From assembly GCA_051453625.1 (NCBI GenBank), contig JBOZIK010000001.1, positions 86,564,895 to 86,612,205 on the forward strand: a stretch of 47,311 bases of DNA. Reading direction: 5' to 3'. The position numbers and the translations under genes were made by a program. Under the pieces are notes generated by a model. It made no database searches. It saw only the letters and a list, made by a program, of their open reading frames with translations, and was not told the origin of the DNA. The stretch comes from Welwitschia mirabilis. Taxonomy: Eukaryota; Gnetophyta; Gnetopsida; Welwitschiales. The stretch's first letter is position 1; the number at the start of each line of letters is the position of its first letter. This document shows, in pieces, positions 34,126 through 44,430 of this stretch.

Positions 34126-34143
34126 TAGTGTCATTGTTAAGGA
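34126..34143 (+). other. Decayed tRNA-Asp primer-binding site, second copy
   Basis: TAGTGTCATTGTTAAGGA is the twin of the site at 33719 and again differs from the tRNA-Asp site only by transitions. The first CG has become CA in one copy and TG in the other, the two possible products of CpG deamination. Confidence 0.7.
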
Positions 34144-35590
34144 GGAGTTCAAGGAAGTTTAGAAGATTAATTTCTACTACTTAAGTAAGTAAACTAATTG
34201 CAAGATTTTTACTTGTGTATTCTATACATATAGTTTTTTTTTTTGTTTTTAAGTTAGTTTTCACTTTCACTTTCTTACTTTATCTTTATTTTCATATTTT
34301 TATTAGTTTTACTTTTTATTTAAGTTAGAGAGTATCATTCTTTCTAACAAATTTGGTCTATGATTTGTATAACCTAAGTAAGGGCAATGTTTACTATTAG
34401 TATAACCTCCTTATTGTACTTCGTGTAATCTAGAAGAGAGGTTTCCACATGGGTGTAAATAAGTTTATTTTAACATTTTATAAAAATTCAAGGGAATGGT
34501 AACATACAAAAAGCACTGGTGATAGAAGTAATTTGTTAGCAAAGTAATTAAAGAAGGATTAGTGCATTTCAATTCAAGAACTTGAGATTGAAAAGTTTCA
34601 TTTCAATCTAAAATGAAAGAATAAAATTATTTTTCTTTTCATATTTCTAAAAGTAATTTGCTTATTTTTGAAAGTAATTTATTTCATAAATCATATTTCT
34701 CTTTAAATCCCTCTAGATAACCTACATTTCAAACCTTTTCCCCTTCTAAACCCCTAAAAATATCAGCCTCTACTTCNNNNNNNNNNNNNNNNNNNNNNNN
34801 NNNNNNNNNNNNNNNNNNNNNNNNNNNNNNNNNNNNNNNNNNNNNNNNNNNNNNNNNNNNNNNNNNNNNNNNNNNNCTTGTGTATTCTATACATATAGTT
34901 TTTTTTTATTTTTAAGTTAGCTTTCACTTTCACTTCTTAGTTTAGCTTTATTTTCAAATTTTTATTAGTTTTACTTTTTATTTGAAGTTAGAGACTATCA
35001 TTCTTTTTAATAAATTTAGTCTACACTTTGTATAATCTAAGTAAGATCCATGTTTACTATTAGTATAACCTCCTTGTTGTACTTTACGTGATCTAGAAGA
35101 GAGGTTTTCACATGGGTGTAAATAAGTTTATTTTAACATTTTATAAAAATGCAAGGGAATGGTAACATACAAAAAGCACTGGTGAGAGAAGTAATTTGTT
35201 AGAAAAGTAATTAAAGAAGGATTAGTACATTTCAATTCAAGAACTTGAGATGACAAAGTTTCATTTCAATCTAAAATGAAAGAAGAAAATTATTTTTCTT
35301 TTCATATTTCTAAAAGTAATTTGCCTATTTTTGAAAGTAATTTATTTCATAAATCATCTTTCTCTTTAAATTCCTCTGGATAACCTACCTCTCAAACCTT
35401 TTTCCCTTCTAAACCCCCAAAAATATCAGCCTCTACTTCTACTTCTACTTCTACTACATTAACTCTTAAGCACACGATAACTCAAAGAAAATGAGAGATT
35501 TAAAAACACTTTAACCTATTCACTGGAGATGATGTGTAACTTAAAAACTTGTAAACCTATTCTATATTATCAAGAGAATATAAAGAAGAG
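34144..35590 (+). other. Leader of the second gypsy element, duplicated around a gap
   Basis: About 600 bases (34190-34776) recur at 34877-35440, including gaggtttccacatgggtgta and cctctacttc. The right copy adds a few cttcta hexamer repeats at 35429-35455. No coding frame was seen. N run 34777-34876. Confidence 0.6.
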
Positions 35591-35599
35591 TCTTTTCAG

Positions 35600-36330
35600 T
35601 GCTTAACAGAAATGGAACAACTCATTCCTACATTATAAAATGGAAAAAAAAGGCTAAGAGATAGGACATATATCATCATTTTCCTTTCATCCTTGGAGAC
35701 AAGGCTAAAAATTGGTTGAAAACTATTCCAAATAAAAGCCTTAAAACTTGGAATTAACTTCAATACGCCTTTATAAAAAGATTCATGAATGAAATAACCA
35801 TTAGGAAAAGGAAAATATAAGTTATTAGATTTGCATAATAGTCTCATGAATATTATGCTATAAACTATGAAAGATTTTTAATTGCTACTTCATCTAATCC
35901 TATAGATAAATTTTAAAGAGAAAAACTTGTTAACTACTTGTATAGTGGATTGAATAGCCAAATCAAGCAACTAGTAAATTTTTCATGTGATGGAAATCTA
36001 CTCAACTTTACTTTGGATGATGCTTGAAAAATCTTGGAAGAATTGGTAGAAATTAGTTAAACATGACTTAAATTGACCCCTGAGAAAGGTAGAACTATAG
36101 GAAAAATGTTAAAATACATTAAGAAAGTATAATATGAAGAGAAATCTAGCCTAAAAACCTAATTCAAGATATTACCGATACTTTGGAAACAGACACCAAG
36201 GCCTTAGCTATTGCTAAAAGGTTAAATCAATAACCTCAACCATCAAAATCTTACTCTTGTTGTGAAGTATTTAATGACAACTTCCATTATACTAAAGATT
36301 ATGCTACCTTATTGACATGTAGATAAATGA
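35600..36330 (+). pseudogene. Gypsy gag with degenerate zinc knuckle
   Basis: From about 35680 the plus strand reads FPFILGDKAKNWLKTIPNKS followed by LKTWN-stop-LQYAFIKRFM. This is the Retrotrans_gag pattern (L...DxAxxWLxxLPxxSIxTWxxLxxxFxxxFF), with the stop at a Gln. Later frames (35930-36020) are consistent with the FYxGLxxxxRxxVDxxxxGxxxxxxxxEA region but are broken. At 36251-36310 SCCEVFNDNFHYTKDYATL corresponds to a CxxCxxxxHxxxxC nucleic-acid-binding knuckle in which the second Cys reads Phe and the last reads Tyr. The sequence between 36330 and 37050 is polar, Asn/Lys-rich and full of stops, as in the variable gag-protease linker. An 83-codon minus-strand frame at 35596-35847 is antisense to gag. 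Confidence 0.72.
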
Positions 36331-37049
36331 TCTATGAAGAAACTTGTGCATTCAATTAAAGACCTAATACTTTTATAAATGATCAACAATTTCAACTGTA
36401 AAACATGGAATTACAACTAGCCTTTGAACACTCTTTTGATAGTAAATATAAAAGCAATAACTTTTAACCCAAAAAATCTTAATTTTAAAACTTTTATACT
36501 AATAACTTTCTATCCCATAAATTTTCTAAAAATGATTCTCTTAAATATTCAATTAAGAAACTAAATAAAATACAAGAGGTCACTAATAAGAATATGAAAA
36601 ACATTATAGGCATATTTCAACAAAGCATATTAGAAAACCAAAGACCTCAAGGGGTTCTTAAATCCAAACCATTCTTGATTGAAAGAATGTTAAAAGCGAT
36701 TAGAAGATATGATAAGAAGTGAATATGATACGACTATCAATGAGGCAATTACCATTTCTCAAAATTAAGAAATTTAAACCCATGATTATGGCATAGAAAT
36801 TCTTAATTAACCTAATTTTCCTTTATCTTTTAAAGAAAGATTCAATCATAATAGAAATAATAAAAATATAGGAAATAAATCCATAACACCTTAGTTAGAA
36901 AGATTAAAGAATCAAGATGTAAGAATCGACCTCCTTTTCTAGAAAATATTACATGATAATTTTAAATACAATAAAATCTAAAAGGACTTAATCAAGAGAA
37001 AAAATAAAATAACCATATCAAGTAGAGTATTCATTGCTCAATCCATTTC

Positions 37050-37443
37050 TAACTTCGTAACATAAAAGGTTCAAAATTTAAATATCTAGGGGCTATCATA
37101 GTTAGTGTTATCTTGAAAGAAAGGGAAAAGATTAAAAAAGCACTAATAGATATAGGAACTAGTATCAACATTATGCCATTTTTTATTTCCAAAAATTTTG
37201 GATTGGAAAATAGGATTGAATCAATAAAAATTATGTTGGAAATAACTAATGCAACTCTTAGAAAACCAATTGCAGTTATTAAGGATCTAGTCATATAAAT
37301 TGAAAAATATTTTTACTCTATAGCTGTGGTTATTATTAATGTAAAACACAACAGAGGATATCCTTTACTCTTAAGAAGAATCTTTTTTCTAATAGTCCAT
37401 TGTATTATTAACACATGAATGGGAATAATTGAATGCCATGTAG
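37050..37443 (+). pseudogene. Gypsy aspartic protease
   Basis: An open 61-codon stretch (37113-37298) reads KALIDIGTSINIMPFFI, NFGLENRIESI and KPIAVIKDLVI. It continues after a stop into EKYFYSIAVVII and GYPLLLRRIFF. The family pattern is KALxDxGASINLMPLSxxxxLGL...PxGIVEDVLVxVDKFxFPVDFVVLD...PLILGRPFL. The catalytic Asp is retained (D-I-G-T in place of D-L/T-G-A). The gap at 37444 follows directly. The mirror minus-strand frame at 37049-37294 is a shadow of this one. Confidence 0.8.
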
Positions 37444-38315
37444 NNNNNNNNNNNNNNNNNNNNNNNNNNNNNNNNNNNNNNNNNNNNNNNNNNNNNNNNN
37501 NNNNNNNNNNNNNNNNNNNNNNNNNNNNNNNNNNNNNNNNNNNNNNNNNNNNNNNNNNNNNNNNNNNNNNNNNNNNNNNNNNNNNNNNNNNNNNNNNNNN
37601 NNNNNNNNNNNNNNNNNNNNNNNNNNNNNNNNNNNNNNNNNNNNNNNNNNNNNNNNNNNNNNNNNNNNNNNNNNNNNNNNNNNNNNNNNNNNNNNNNNNN
37701 NNNNNNNNNNNNNNNNNNNNNNNNNNNNNNNNNNNNNNNNNNNNNNNNNNNNNNNNNNNNNNNNNNNNNNNNNNNNNNNNNNNNNNNNNNNNNNNNNNNN
37801 NNNNNNNNNNNNNNNNNNNNNNNNNNNNNNNNNNNNNNNNNNNNNNNNNNNNNNNNNNNNNNNNNNNNNNNNNNNNNNNNNNNNNNNNNNNNNNNNNNNN
37901 NNNNNNNNNNNNNNNNNNNNNNNNNNNNNNNNNNNNNNNNNNNNNNNNNNNNNNNNNNNNNNNNNNNNNNNNNNNNNNNNNNNNNNNNNNNNNNNNNNNN
38001 NNNNNNNNNNNNNNNNNNNNNNNNNNNNNNNNNNNNNNNNNNNNNNNNNNNNNNNNNNNNNNNNNNNNNNNNNNNNNNNNNNNNNNNNNNNNNNNNNNNN
38101 NNNNNNNNNNNNNNNNNNNNNNNNNNNNNNNNNNNNNNNNNNNNNNNNNNNNNNNNNNNNNNNNNNNNNNNNNNNNNNNNNNNNNNNNNNNNNNNNNNNN
38201 NNNNNNNNNNNNNNNNNNNNNNNNNNNNNNNNNNNNNNNNNNNNNNNNNNNNNNNNNNNNNNNNNNNNNNNNNNNNNNNNNNNNNNNNNNNNNNNNNNNN
38301 NNNNNNNNNNNNNNN
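37444..38315. other. Assembly gap of 872 N
   Basis: This run lies between protease and the RT of the second gypsy element. The protease-RT linker and RT start probably belong here. Long frames crossing it are artefacts of N. Confidence 0.99.
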
Positions 38316-38479
38316 AAAAATTGAATCCTTTATTGATCATAATGTTTAAAATGTTAAAACCATAAAAAACCTCTTACATCAAGATGGGATTACAAAAACA
38401 ATGAATTATAATTCTAATTTGGATCTTTAAAGAATTACTAATGGATTGAAATATAGATTTTTGAATAATTACCTTCAAA

Positions 38480-38927
38480 AAACCTTAATTATTAATTCAT
38501 GTCTTCATCCTTTTTAAGAAAAATTACTACTTCAACTTTTAATTACAAAATACATGCTTTTGCTTAGACTCACAAAGATCTTTCATCTATCTCTTCTTCC
38601 ATTATTTAATACAAAATTTATTTGGAAAATAATGTCAAACCCATTAGACAACCACAAAAAAGACTTAAACCTTTCTCTTAAGCAAGTAATAAAGAAATAA
38701 AATCATTGAACTTATAGATATAAGGATAATTTATAAAAAATCTAATAGTTAACATGTTAGTCCTATTACTGTAGTACTAAAAAAATATTAGAAGTGGTGA
38801 GTTTGCATTGATTTTAGGAATCTTAATGATGTCACTAAAATAGACTATTATCTCTTGTCATTTTTGGATTAAATTCTTGATAGGATAAAAGGTCATACAT
38901 ATTATTCCTTTCTTAATTAATACAGTG
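38480..38927 (+). pseudogene. Gypsy reverse transcriptase, N-terminal part
   Basis: The plus strand gives NYKIHAFA-stop-THKDLSSISSSII, YLENNVKPIRQPQKRLKPFS, then after frameshifts SPITVVLKKY, CIDFRNLNDVTKIDYYLLSF, ILDRIKGHTYYSFLN. The family reads FAWSYKDLPGIxPSIVQHxxxLExNAKPIRQxQRRLNP...WVSPIVVVPKKNGKWRVCIDFRxLNxVTKKDxYPLPFxDxxLDxxxGHxxYSFLDGYSGYN. The motif breaks off at the gap 38928-39172 before the catalytic YMDDF. Stops fit Trp (FAW, KWR) and Gln positions. Tat-like affinity is judged from the FAWSYKDL...PIRQ style. Confidence 0.85.
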
Positions 38928-39172
38928 NNNNNNNNNNNNNNNNNNNNNNNNNNNNNNNNNNNNNNNNNNNNNNNNNNNNNNNNNNNNNNNNNNNNNNNNN
39001 NNNNNNNNNNNNNNNNNNNNNNNNNNNNNNNNNNNNNNNNNNNNNNNNNNNNNNNNNNNNNNNNNNNNNNNNNNNNNNNNNNNNNNNNNNNNNNNNNNNN
39101 NNNNNNNNNNNNNNNNNNNNNNNNNNNNNNNNNNNNNNNNNNNNNNNNNNNNNNNNNNNNNNNNNNNNNNNN

Positions 39173-40133
39173 TAATTTTGCATTAAAGATGAGTAATAAA
39201 TACTTGTAACTAATAAAAAGGAGATAAATATAATGTAAAATAACTCTAAGTATAATAATCATATTCACATGAATATTGCACTTTATGAGGACATCAAAGG
39301 TCCTTAAATAAAGCATACATAACTATATAACTACATAAGTCCTTCAAATTGGGGAATCATATATATGATACCCAACATGTAATTAACTCCTATTTACATC
39401 ATCTCTTATATCATATCCTACACATGCAAGCATGGCATGAGAATTATAACCTTCATAATTCCTAGTATGGCCTATGGCAAGGTATGAATTGGTATTGAGT
39501 TTCAAAGTGTAAGAAAAAATAATAGGAATAATCAAGATGCAACCTAGGGTCATTTTTAATTTATCTTCTTTTATTATTACTCCATAATAAATTACAATAA
39601 TCCAATTACACAAAACTAGAAGGGATAAATAATAATTAAATCACATTTTCCCTATTCATCTTAGAGGTTTGGTCTCATGGCCTGATGACTCCATTTAGAA
39701 AGTATCACTTCCTAAAGCCTAAACAATTAGTTATCTGGCCAATTTTAATTCTTTTATTTAGAAATCTTCAAGTTAAGGTTAATATCCAAACAAGTCATAA
39801 TCCACAACAACTCCTCGCAAGGCTTAAATAAGATGGTAAGGGTGGTTTTTGATGTAAAGTTCATAACAAAATACTAACATGAGGTGTATGTAATATGAAC
39901 AAAACATGAAACTTCAAATGATATACAAGAACAACCATATAGGAATTAAATAAATATTAAAAGCATTCAAAAGTAAAGACTAATTGAGATGCAAGAAATG
40001 AGGACCATGTAAGAAAATAAATTAAAAACCATGAACTATACCCAAATTTAAGATGAATACTCAAGAACTCCTAAAGATTCTAAGGCTCTAAAGCTCTAAG
40101 AATTTTCAAGCTTCAAGATTAAAGTTGCTAAGA
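39173..40133. other. AT-rich stretch after the RT gap, nothing assigned
   Basis: No continuation of RT, RNase H or integrase can be read to the right of the gap, so a junction with other sequence may be hidden in it. A 76-codon minus-strand frame at 39383-39613 has no recognisable motif. This may be part of the LTR or flank of the chromovirus to the right. Confidence 0.4.
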
Positions 40134-40739
40134 NNNNNNNNNNNNNNNNNNNNNNNNNNNNNNNNNNNNNNNNNNNNNNNNNNNNNNNNNNNNNNNNNNN
40201 NNNNNNNNNNNNNNNNNNNNNNNNNNNNNNNNNNNNNNNNNNNNNNNNNNNNNNNNNNNNNNNNNNNNNNNNNNNNNNNNNNNNNNNNNNNNNNNNNNNN
40301 NNNNNNNNNNNNNNNNNNNNNNNNNNNNNNNNNNNNNNNNNNNNNNNNNNNNNNNNNNNNNNNNNNNNNNNNNNNNNNNNNNNNNNNNNNNNNNNNNNNN
40401 NNNNNNNNNNNNNNNNNNNNNNNNNNNNNNNNNNNNNNNNNNNNNNNNNNNNNNNNNNNNNNNNNNNNNNNNNNNNNNNNNNNNNNNNNNNNNNNNNNNN
40501 NNNNNNNNNNNNNNNNNNNNNNNNNNNNNNNNNNNNNNNNNNNNNNNNNNNNNNNNNNNNNNNNNNNNNNNNNNNNNNNNNNNNNNNNNNNNNNNNNNNN
40601 NNNNNNNNNNNNNNNNNNNNNNNNNNNNNNNNNNNNNNNNNNNNNNNNNNNNNNNNNNNNNNNNNNNNNNNNNNNNNNNNNNNNNNNNNNNNNNNNNNNN
40701 NNNNNNNNNNNNNNNNNNNNNNNNNNNNNNNNNNNNNNN
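40134..40739. other. Assembly gap of 606 N
   Basis: Unknown sequence. Frames crossing it are artefacts. Confidence 0.99.
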
Positions 40740-41475
40740 CTTGCCTAGCCTCTAGGTGCACAATATTTCATCATAATAAATAATAATGATTATCATTCCA
40801 CTACATCCAATTATTAAAATGAAGAATTAAAATGATGCACTTAGCAAGTAATTTTCAAAAATCACATAAAAATATTTTCTATGTTAAATAAAGAAAAGTG
40901 CAAAAATTACATTAAAAAATATTATTAATTTAACCACTAACTTAGCCACTACTTTAGCCACTAATTTAGCTACTAACATAACTACTAACTTGGCCACTAC
41001 TGTATCTACTAACTTAACCACTAATGTATCTAGTAACNNNNNNNNNNAATAATTTAATCACTAACATAATCACTAAATTGATAACTAACATAATCACTAA
41101 TATCACCCACTAATTTGACTATTAATTTAACCACTAACTTAGCCACTAATGTATTGACTAATTTAACCACTAATGTAATAACTAACTTGACCATTAACAT
41201 AATTTTTAAAATCACTAACATAACCACCAATTTAACCACTAGATATCATAATTGAATTACCAAGATATTACAACAAAAATAATATTATGACTATTATAAG
41301 ATAAAAGGACTTAAAATAATAATTGTAGCATAAAATTTTCCACAATATAATTACATCTAAATAATAAGAAAAATAAATGCAATAAATAAATTAGATTGTG
41401 GACTCTATAAGAATAAATTTATTTTAATTAAATTTTTAAGCTAAAGCTTTGAATCTTAAAAATCTGGATGTGACA
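40740..41475 (-). repeat. 3' LTR of a chromovirus, inner end at 41475
   Basis: On the minus strand the LTR starts TGTCACATCCAGATT directly after the polypurine tract, a typical chromovirus LTR start. It contains a 12-bp minisatellite (40926-41237) 240-550 bases from its start, the U3 region. The outer end is lost near or in the 606-N gap. A 10-N gap lies at 41038-41047. Confidence 0.6.
40926..41237. repeat. 12-bp minisatellite, about 26 units
   Basis: Successive plus-strand units read ttagccactact, ttagccactaat, ttagctactaac, ataactactaac, ttggccactact, gtatctactaac and so on. The consensus is about TTARCYACTAAY, with the register drifting in the second half. Because 12 is divisible by 3, the minus strand gives a pseudo-protein of VKLV-type four-residue repeats (61 codons at 41054-41239), which I do not regard as a gene. 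Confidence 0.85.
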
Positions 41476-41492
41476 TTTCTCCACCCCTTAAA
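41475..41492 (-). other. Polypurine tract of the chromovirus
   Basis: The minus strand reads TTTTTAAGGGGTGGAGAAA before TGTCACATCC. Chromoviruses typically have AAGGGGGGGAGAATG at this place. Confidence 0.7.
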
Positions 41493-41628
41493 AAGTTTTT
41501 TCCTTGAATAAGAAGGCTTATATTTTTCATTATAACAAATTCATGTTTCCAAGTAGTGTCTGCTTCTACCTCTCCTAATTGTTATACTACTTCTTTGACT
41601 ACAGTTTTCTATTAATTCAAAACTTTAA
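41476..41628 (-). pseudogene. Chromodomain end of a chromovirus integrase
   Basis: The minus strand reads KVLN-stop-stop-KTVVKEVV-stop-QLGEVEADTTWKHEF, then VIMKNISLLIQGKNFLRGGE up to the polypurine tract. The chromovirus C-terminus has VLDRRxVKxxxxxVxxxLVxWxGLPxEDATWExxxxLxxxFPxFxLEDKxxxxGGGI. The DTTW motif, the spacing and the GGE end overlapping the polypurine tract match well. The chromodomain would tether integrase to modified histone tails and direct insertion into heterochromatin. Stops are at positions compatible with Gln or Arg. Upstream integrase (to the right, beyond 41640) cannot be recognised with confidence, so the element may be truncated. Confidence 0.7.
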
Positions 41629-41640
41629 TTGATCAAACTT

Positions 41641-42950
41641 CAAATGTATAGTTTAGTTGAATAAGATGAAATGTTTTCCATAACCTTTTTAATCAATCAT
41701 GGTAAGTACAATACTAATCATTTTTTATGTCTAGAATGATTAAGCATTTACTTTCTTTTTTGTTAACTACTTTTTTCTACCTCATTTGGTTGTAGTATAG
41801 GATGGTTCTCTCTTGGATACATGGCTTCCATATTATACATGCTTCTATTAAAGTTATCTAATTTTTGTATGTTGATAACGAAAGCTAAATATAATTTAAG
41901 AAGACATCAAAATCCCTTGTTAATTAATTTTTTAGTTTCTTCACAAAATGTTATTAAAGATAATATTACATTTAATACATCAATCTCTTCAATTGGATGC
42001 TTTGTATAAGTATTATTACATTGCATAGAAGTAATTTTTCACATGATAAGGATTTGAATAAATAAGTGGTACTTCATGCATTTATAGAGATAATTTAAAA
42101 TATGAAGCTTCTATTTTGCATTTTTAGCTATGCATAATGAGATTTGTAATGGAATATAGAATCTTAGAAATAAATATAGATTACATTACTTTCACACCTA
42201 TTAGTGTGAATTTACATCCATGTGCTTTAAAAAGTAATTTCTTTTTTTTTTGGTTTTTTTTAATAGAACTAATAATGAAATGTTAACTATTACATAAACC
42301 ACATCAAAACAAAATAATAAGAAGTTGTATCATAAATACATGTAGAGTTAAATATTATTCAATGCATGGTATTATAATAAGAAAACTCATTTAGAGGAAA
42401 GGTATACAAATGAAAATCATAAACATAAGAGTATTGCAATATGAAATGTACTAATTAACTTGAACTAAATTAATCTTTGAATTTGATGTGAGGTTTACCA
42501 CATAATCTACCATAGAAATGTAAGTCTCCAAAATAAATACACATTACAAGAAACCTATAAACTATAGAATTTACTTTAAAACTTAATTAAAAATAAAAAT
42601 AAAATGTAAAAGATTTATTTCTTTACACAAAAGTCATGCTTCAAACTCAAACTTCTATAATTTCCACACTTGCAAAAAGATCAAGAACTCTCTATACATG
42701 GACTATGTAAACCAGAAGATTAATGTGAATAGGGTAAAAGAGGAGGAAAATATTCCTAAAGATACTTCACATATAGATCAAAAGCTTAACATCAACAGAA
42801 TAACTTCTTAAATAGTTCCCAAATATTGAAATCCATCCAACTAATCCTTTATCTTAATTCTTTTCATTTATTGGTAAGAAGGCTTTAGTCCATCATTCAT
42901 TATTTCGTACCATTTTTTATAGCTTTTTAATTTTATTATTATATTTTTTT
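41641..42950. other. AT-rich stretch with no confident feature
   Basis: If the chromovirus continued, integrase should be here on the minus strand. I could not match its motifs. A 62-codon plus-strand frame at 41821-42009 is not recognisable. Confidence 0.4.
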
Positions 42951-42970
42951 CTTATACATATGGTATACAT

Positions 42971-43179
42971 ATTTTTTTTTTTTTTTTTTTGTGTTTGTGT
43001 TTGTGTGTGTGTGTTTTTGTGTTTGTTTTTTTTTTTTTTTTTTTTTTTGTTTTTTTGNNNNNNNNNNNNNNNNNNNNNNNNNNNNNNNNNNNNNNNNNNN
43101 NNNNNNNNNNNNNNNNNNNNNNNNNNNNNNNNNNNNNNNNNNNNNNNNNNNNNNNNNGTGTGTGTGTGTGTGGGTGTGT

Positions 43180-43218
<39 letters not shown>

Positions 43219-43220
43219 TA
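42971..43220 (+). repeat. Poly-T and (GT)n microsatellite with gap
   Basis: T runs of about 20 and 18-28 bases, then gtgtttgtgtgtg, a 100-N gap (43058-43157) and some 30 GT dinucleotides to 43217. All frames here are simple Cys/Val/Phe or His/Thr/Lys repeats and not genes. The gap is probably due to the repeat itself. Confidence 0.95.
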
Positions 43221-43559
43221 TGTGTTTAATACTTACTATTGCACCTATCAAAATGGTTTTGCATGCTTTTTGGTCTTACAATAAAGAAACACAAAGAAAA
43301 TACTACATTTAAGTAATAAAAAATTCATTCATGAGTCTTGGTACAAAACTTTAAGAAGCGATCCATGTTCTAAAATAGTGTTAAAGCTTGCACAATTATT
43401 CTAGAGAAGATATAAAGAAACATTAGANNNNNNNNNNNNNNNNNNNNNNTTTTTGCTAAAGTAATTACATTTCCAAATGATTAATACAATCAAAGGTTCT
43501 AGTTTTAGAGGATCTTTAAAATATACTAGTTTCTAAGCCTTAGAGTTTGTTTTTGTAGG

Positions 43560-43790
43560 TTATTTAGTAGGTTTAATGCTTAATATTTTAGCATATTCAT
43601 GTTTATAAATGGATTTATCTATGCAAATAGAATCTAAATTCCCTATCACTGTAAGTTTTGAGTCTTGATATCGACTACCATACTGAGAGATTATTACTTG
43701 CATTTTTCATAATTTAGTTAAACTTTCAAAATAATTTTCTACTTTTGTTTCTAAAATTGTTAGAGTTTTATCGTTACGATAAATGATAAG
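43560..43790 (-). other. Coding-like patch, unidentified
   Basis: One minus-strand frame reads through about 80 codons with only two stops (one TGA, one TAA). It includes KTLTILETKVENYFESL, IISQYGSRYQDSKLTVIGNL and KSIYKHEYAKILSI. Composition is mixed rather than low-complexity. I do not recognise a family. It may be a remnant of a retroelement gag or another repeat protein. Confidence 0.3.
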
Positions 43791-43997
43791 GTAAAATTAA
43801 AAGATAAAAGCCTCATTAATAGCTTTAAGGATGTAGAATCAGACTTGAAGGCATCAAGTAGGAAGTATACTTGATAACTAAGTGGACATAGGAGTCAATT
43901 ACAAATTTAGAAAGTTTATGGTAGAGATTGTTTATAGATGTAGAAGAAGAAATATCATAGTAATTGAGACAAAGGAATAGGGATCCATGCCCAAATG

Positions 43998-44430
43998 TAT
44001 TACAATATGTTTCCTTATGGAAATCATTCTAGAGGGGTATTGTTTCTCATGCCTTAGCTCTATTATTCTTATAAGAAGAAATACCTTATCTCTAAAGAAG
44101 CTATGAATAATTTTTGCAAAATTAGTTACAGGCTTAATCAGTTTAGGGATACACTGCTAGATAAGATTGGCTTCATGGCTATAGATAGGCTAGAAACCAT
44201 TTACTCTAAAAGTTATTTTAAGAAATTAAGAAATGATACAAATATTTTATTTAGTTTGATTTGATAATGATGATAATTTTGATAGAAAAGATTTAACTAC
44301 TTATGTTAAGCCATTTTTTTAGTTCGAGAGTATGATGTCCATCCCTTCTAAAAGGAGTAACTAAATGTTAAGAATATGAGAGAGTCTTTTTGAACCTATA
44401 TATAGGAACGATGGAATCATTTTTCTCTAA
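43998..44430 (+). other. Coding-like patch, unidentified
   Basis: The plus strand at 43998-44261 has about 88 codons with a single stop (TAG, compatible with Gln or Trp). It includes MFPYGNHSRGVLFLMP, KKKYLISKEAMNNF, YRLNQFRDTLLDKIGFMA and LETIYSKSYFKKL. After a shift, 44255-44430 reads FDNDDNFDRKDLTTYVKPFF, FESMMSIPSKRSN and ESLFEPIYRNDGIIFL, with three stops, each compatible with a C-to-T change. This is more protein-like than the surrounding sequence, but the family is unknown to me. It lies on the opposite strand to the patch at 43560-43790. Confidence 0.35.

Larger units (their letters stand above)
32160..38927 (+). mobile_element. Second Ty3/gypsy element (Tat-like), plus strand
   Basis: Left to right it has a repeat-rich U3 (32190-32720), a TATA box (32819), R/U5 and leader, a decayed tRNA-Asp type PBS (two copies), gag with a zinc-knuckle relic, protease, an 872-N gap and the first part of RT, which runs into a second gap at 38928. 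No RNase H, integrase or 3' LTR can be identified to the right. Most of the leader is present twice around 100-N gaps. The order protease-RT and the WVSPI-VVPKK entry to RT place it in Ty3/gypsy. The tRNA-Asp PBS fits the Athila/Tat branch. Confidence 0.82.

Noticed and set aside
37408-38365. Frames of about 300 codons on both strands
   Set aside because: They consist almost entirely of N from the 872-base gap.
40096-40761. Frames of more than 200 codons on both strands
   Set aside because: They are made of N from the 606-base gap.
40926-41237. Possible CRISPR array or telomere-like repeat
   Set aside because: The 12-bp units are directly contiguous without spacers and do not match plant telomere repeats. 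The setting is a plant LTR.
41054-41239. 61-codon minus-strand frame with VKLV-type repeats
   Set aside because: It is a by-product of the 12-bp minisatellite, whose period keeps any frame open.
42952-43312. Several overlapping frames of about 90-107 codons with Cys/Val or His/Thr repeats
   Set aside because: They are translations of poly-T and GT microsatellite plus a gap.
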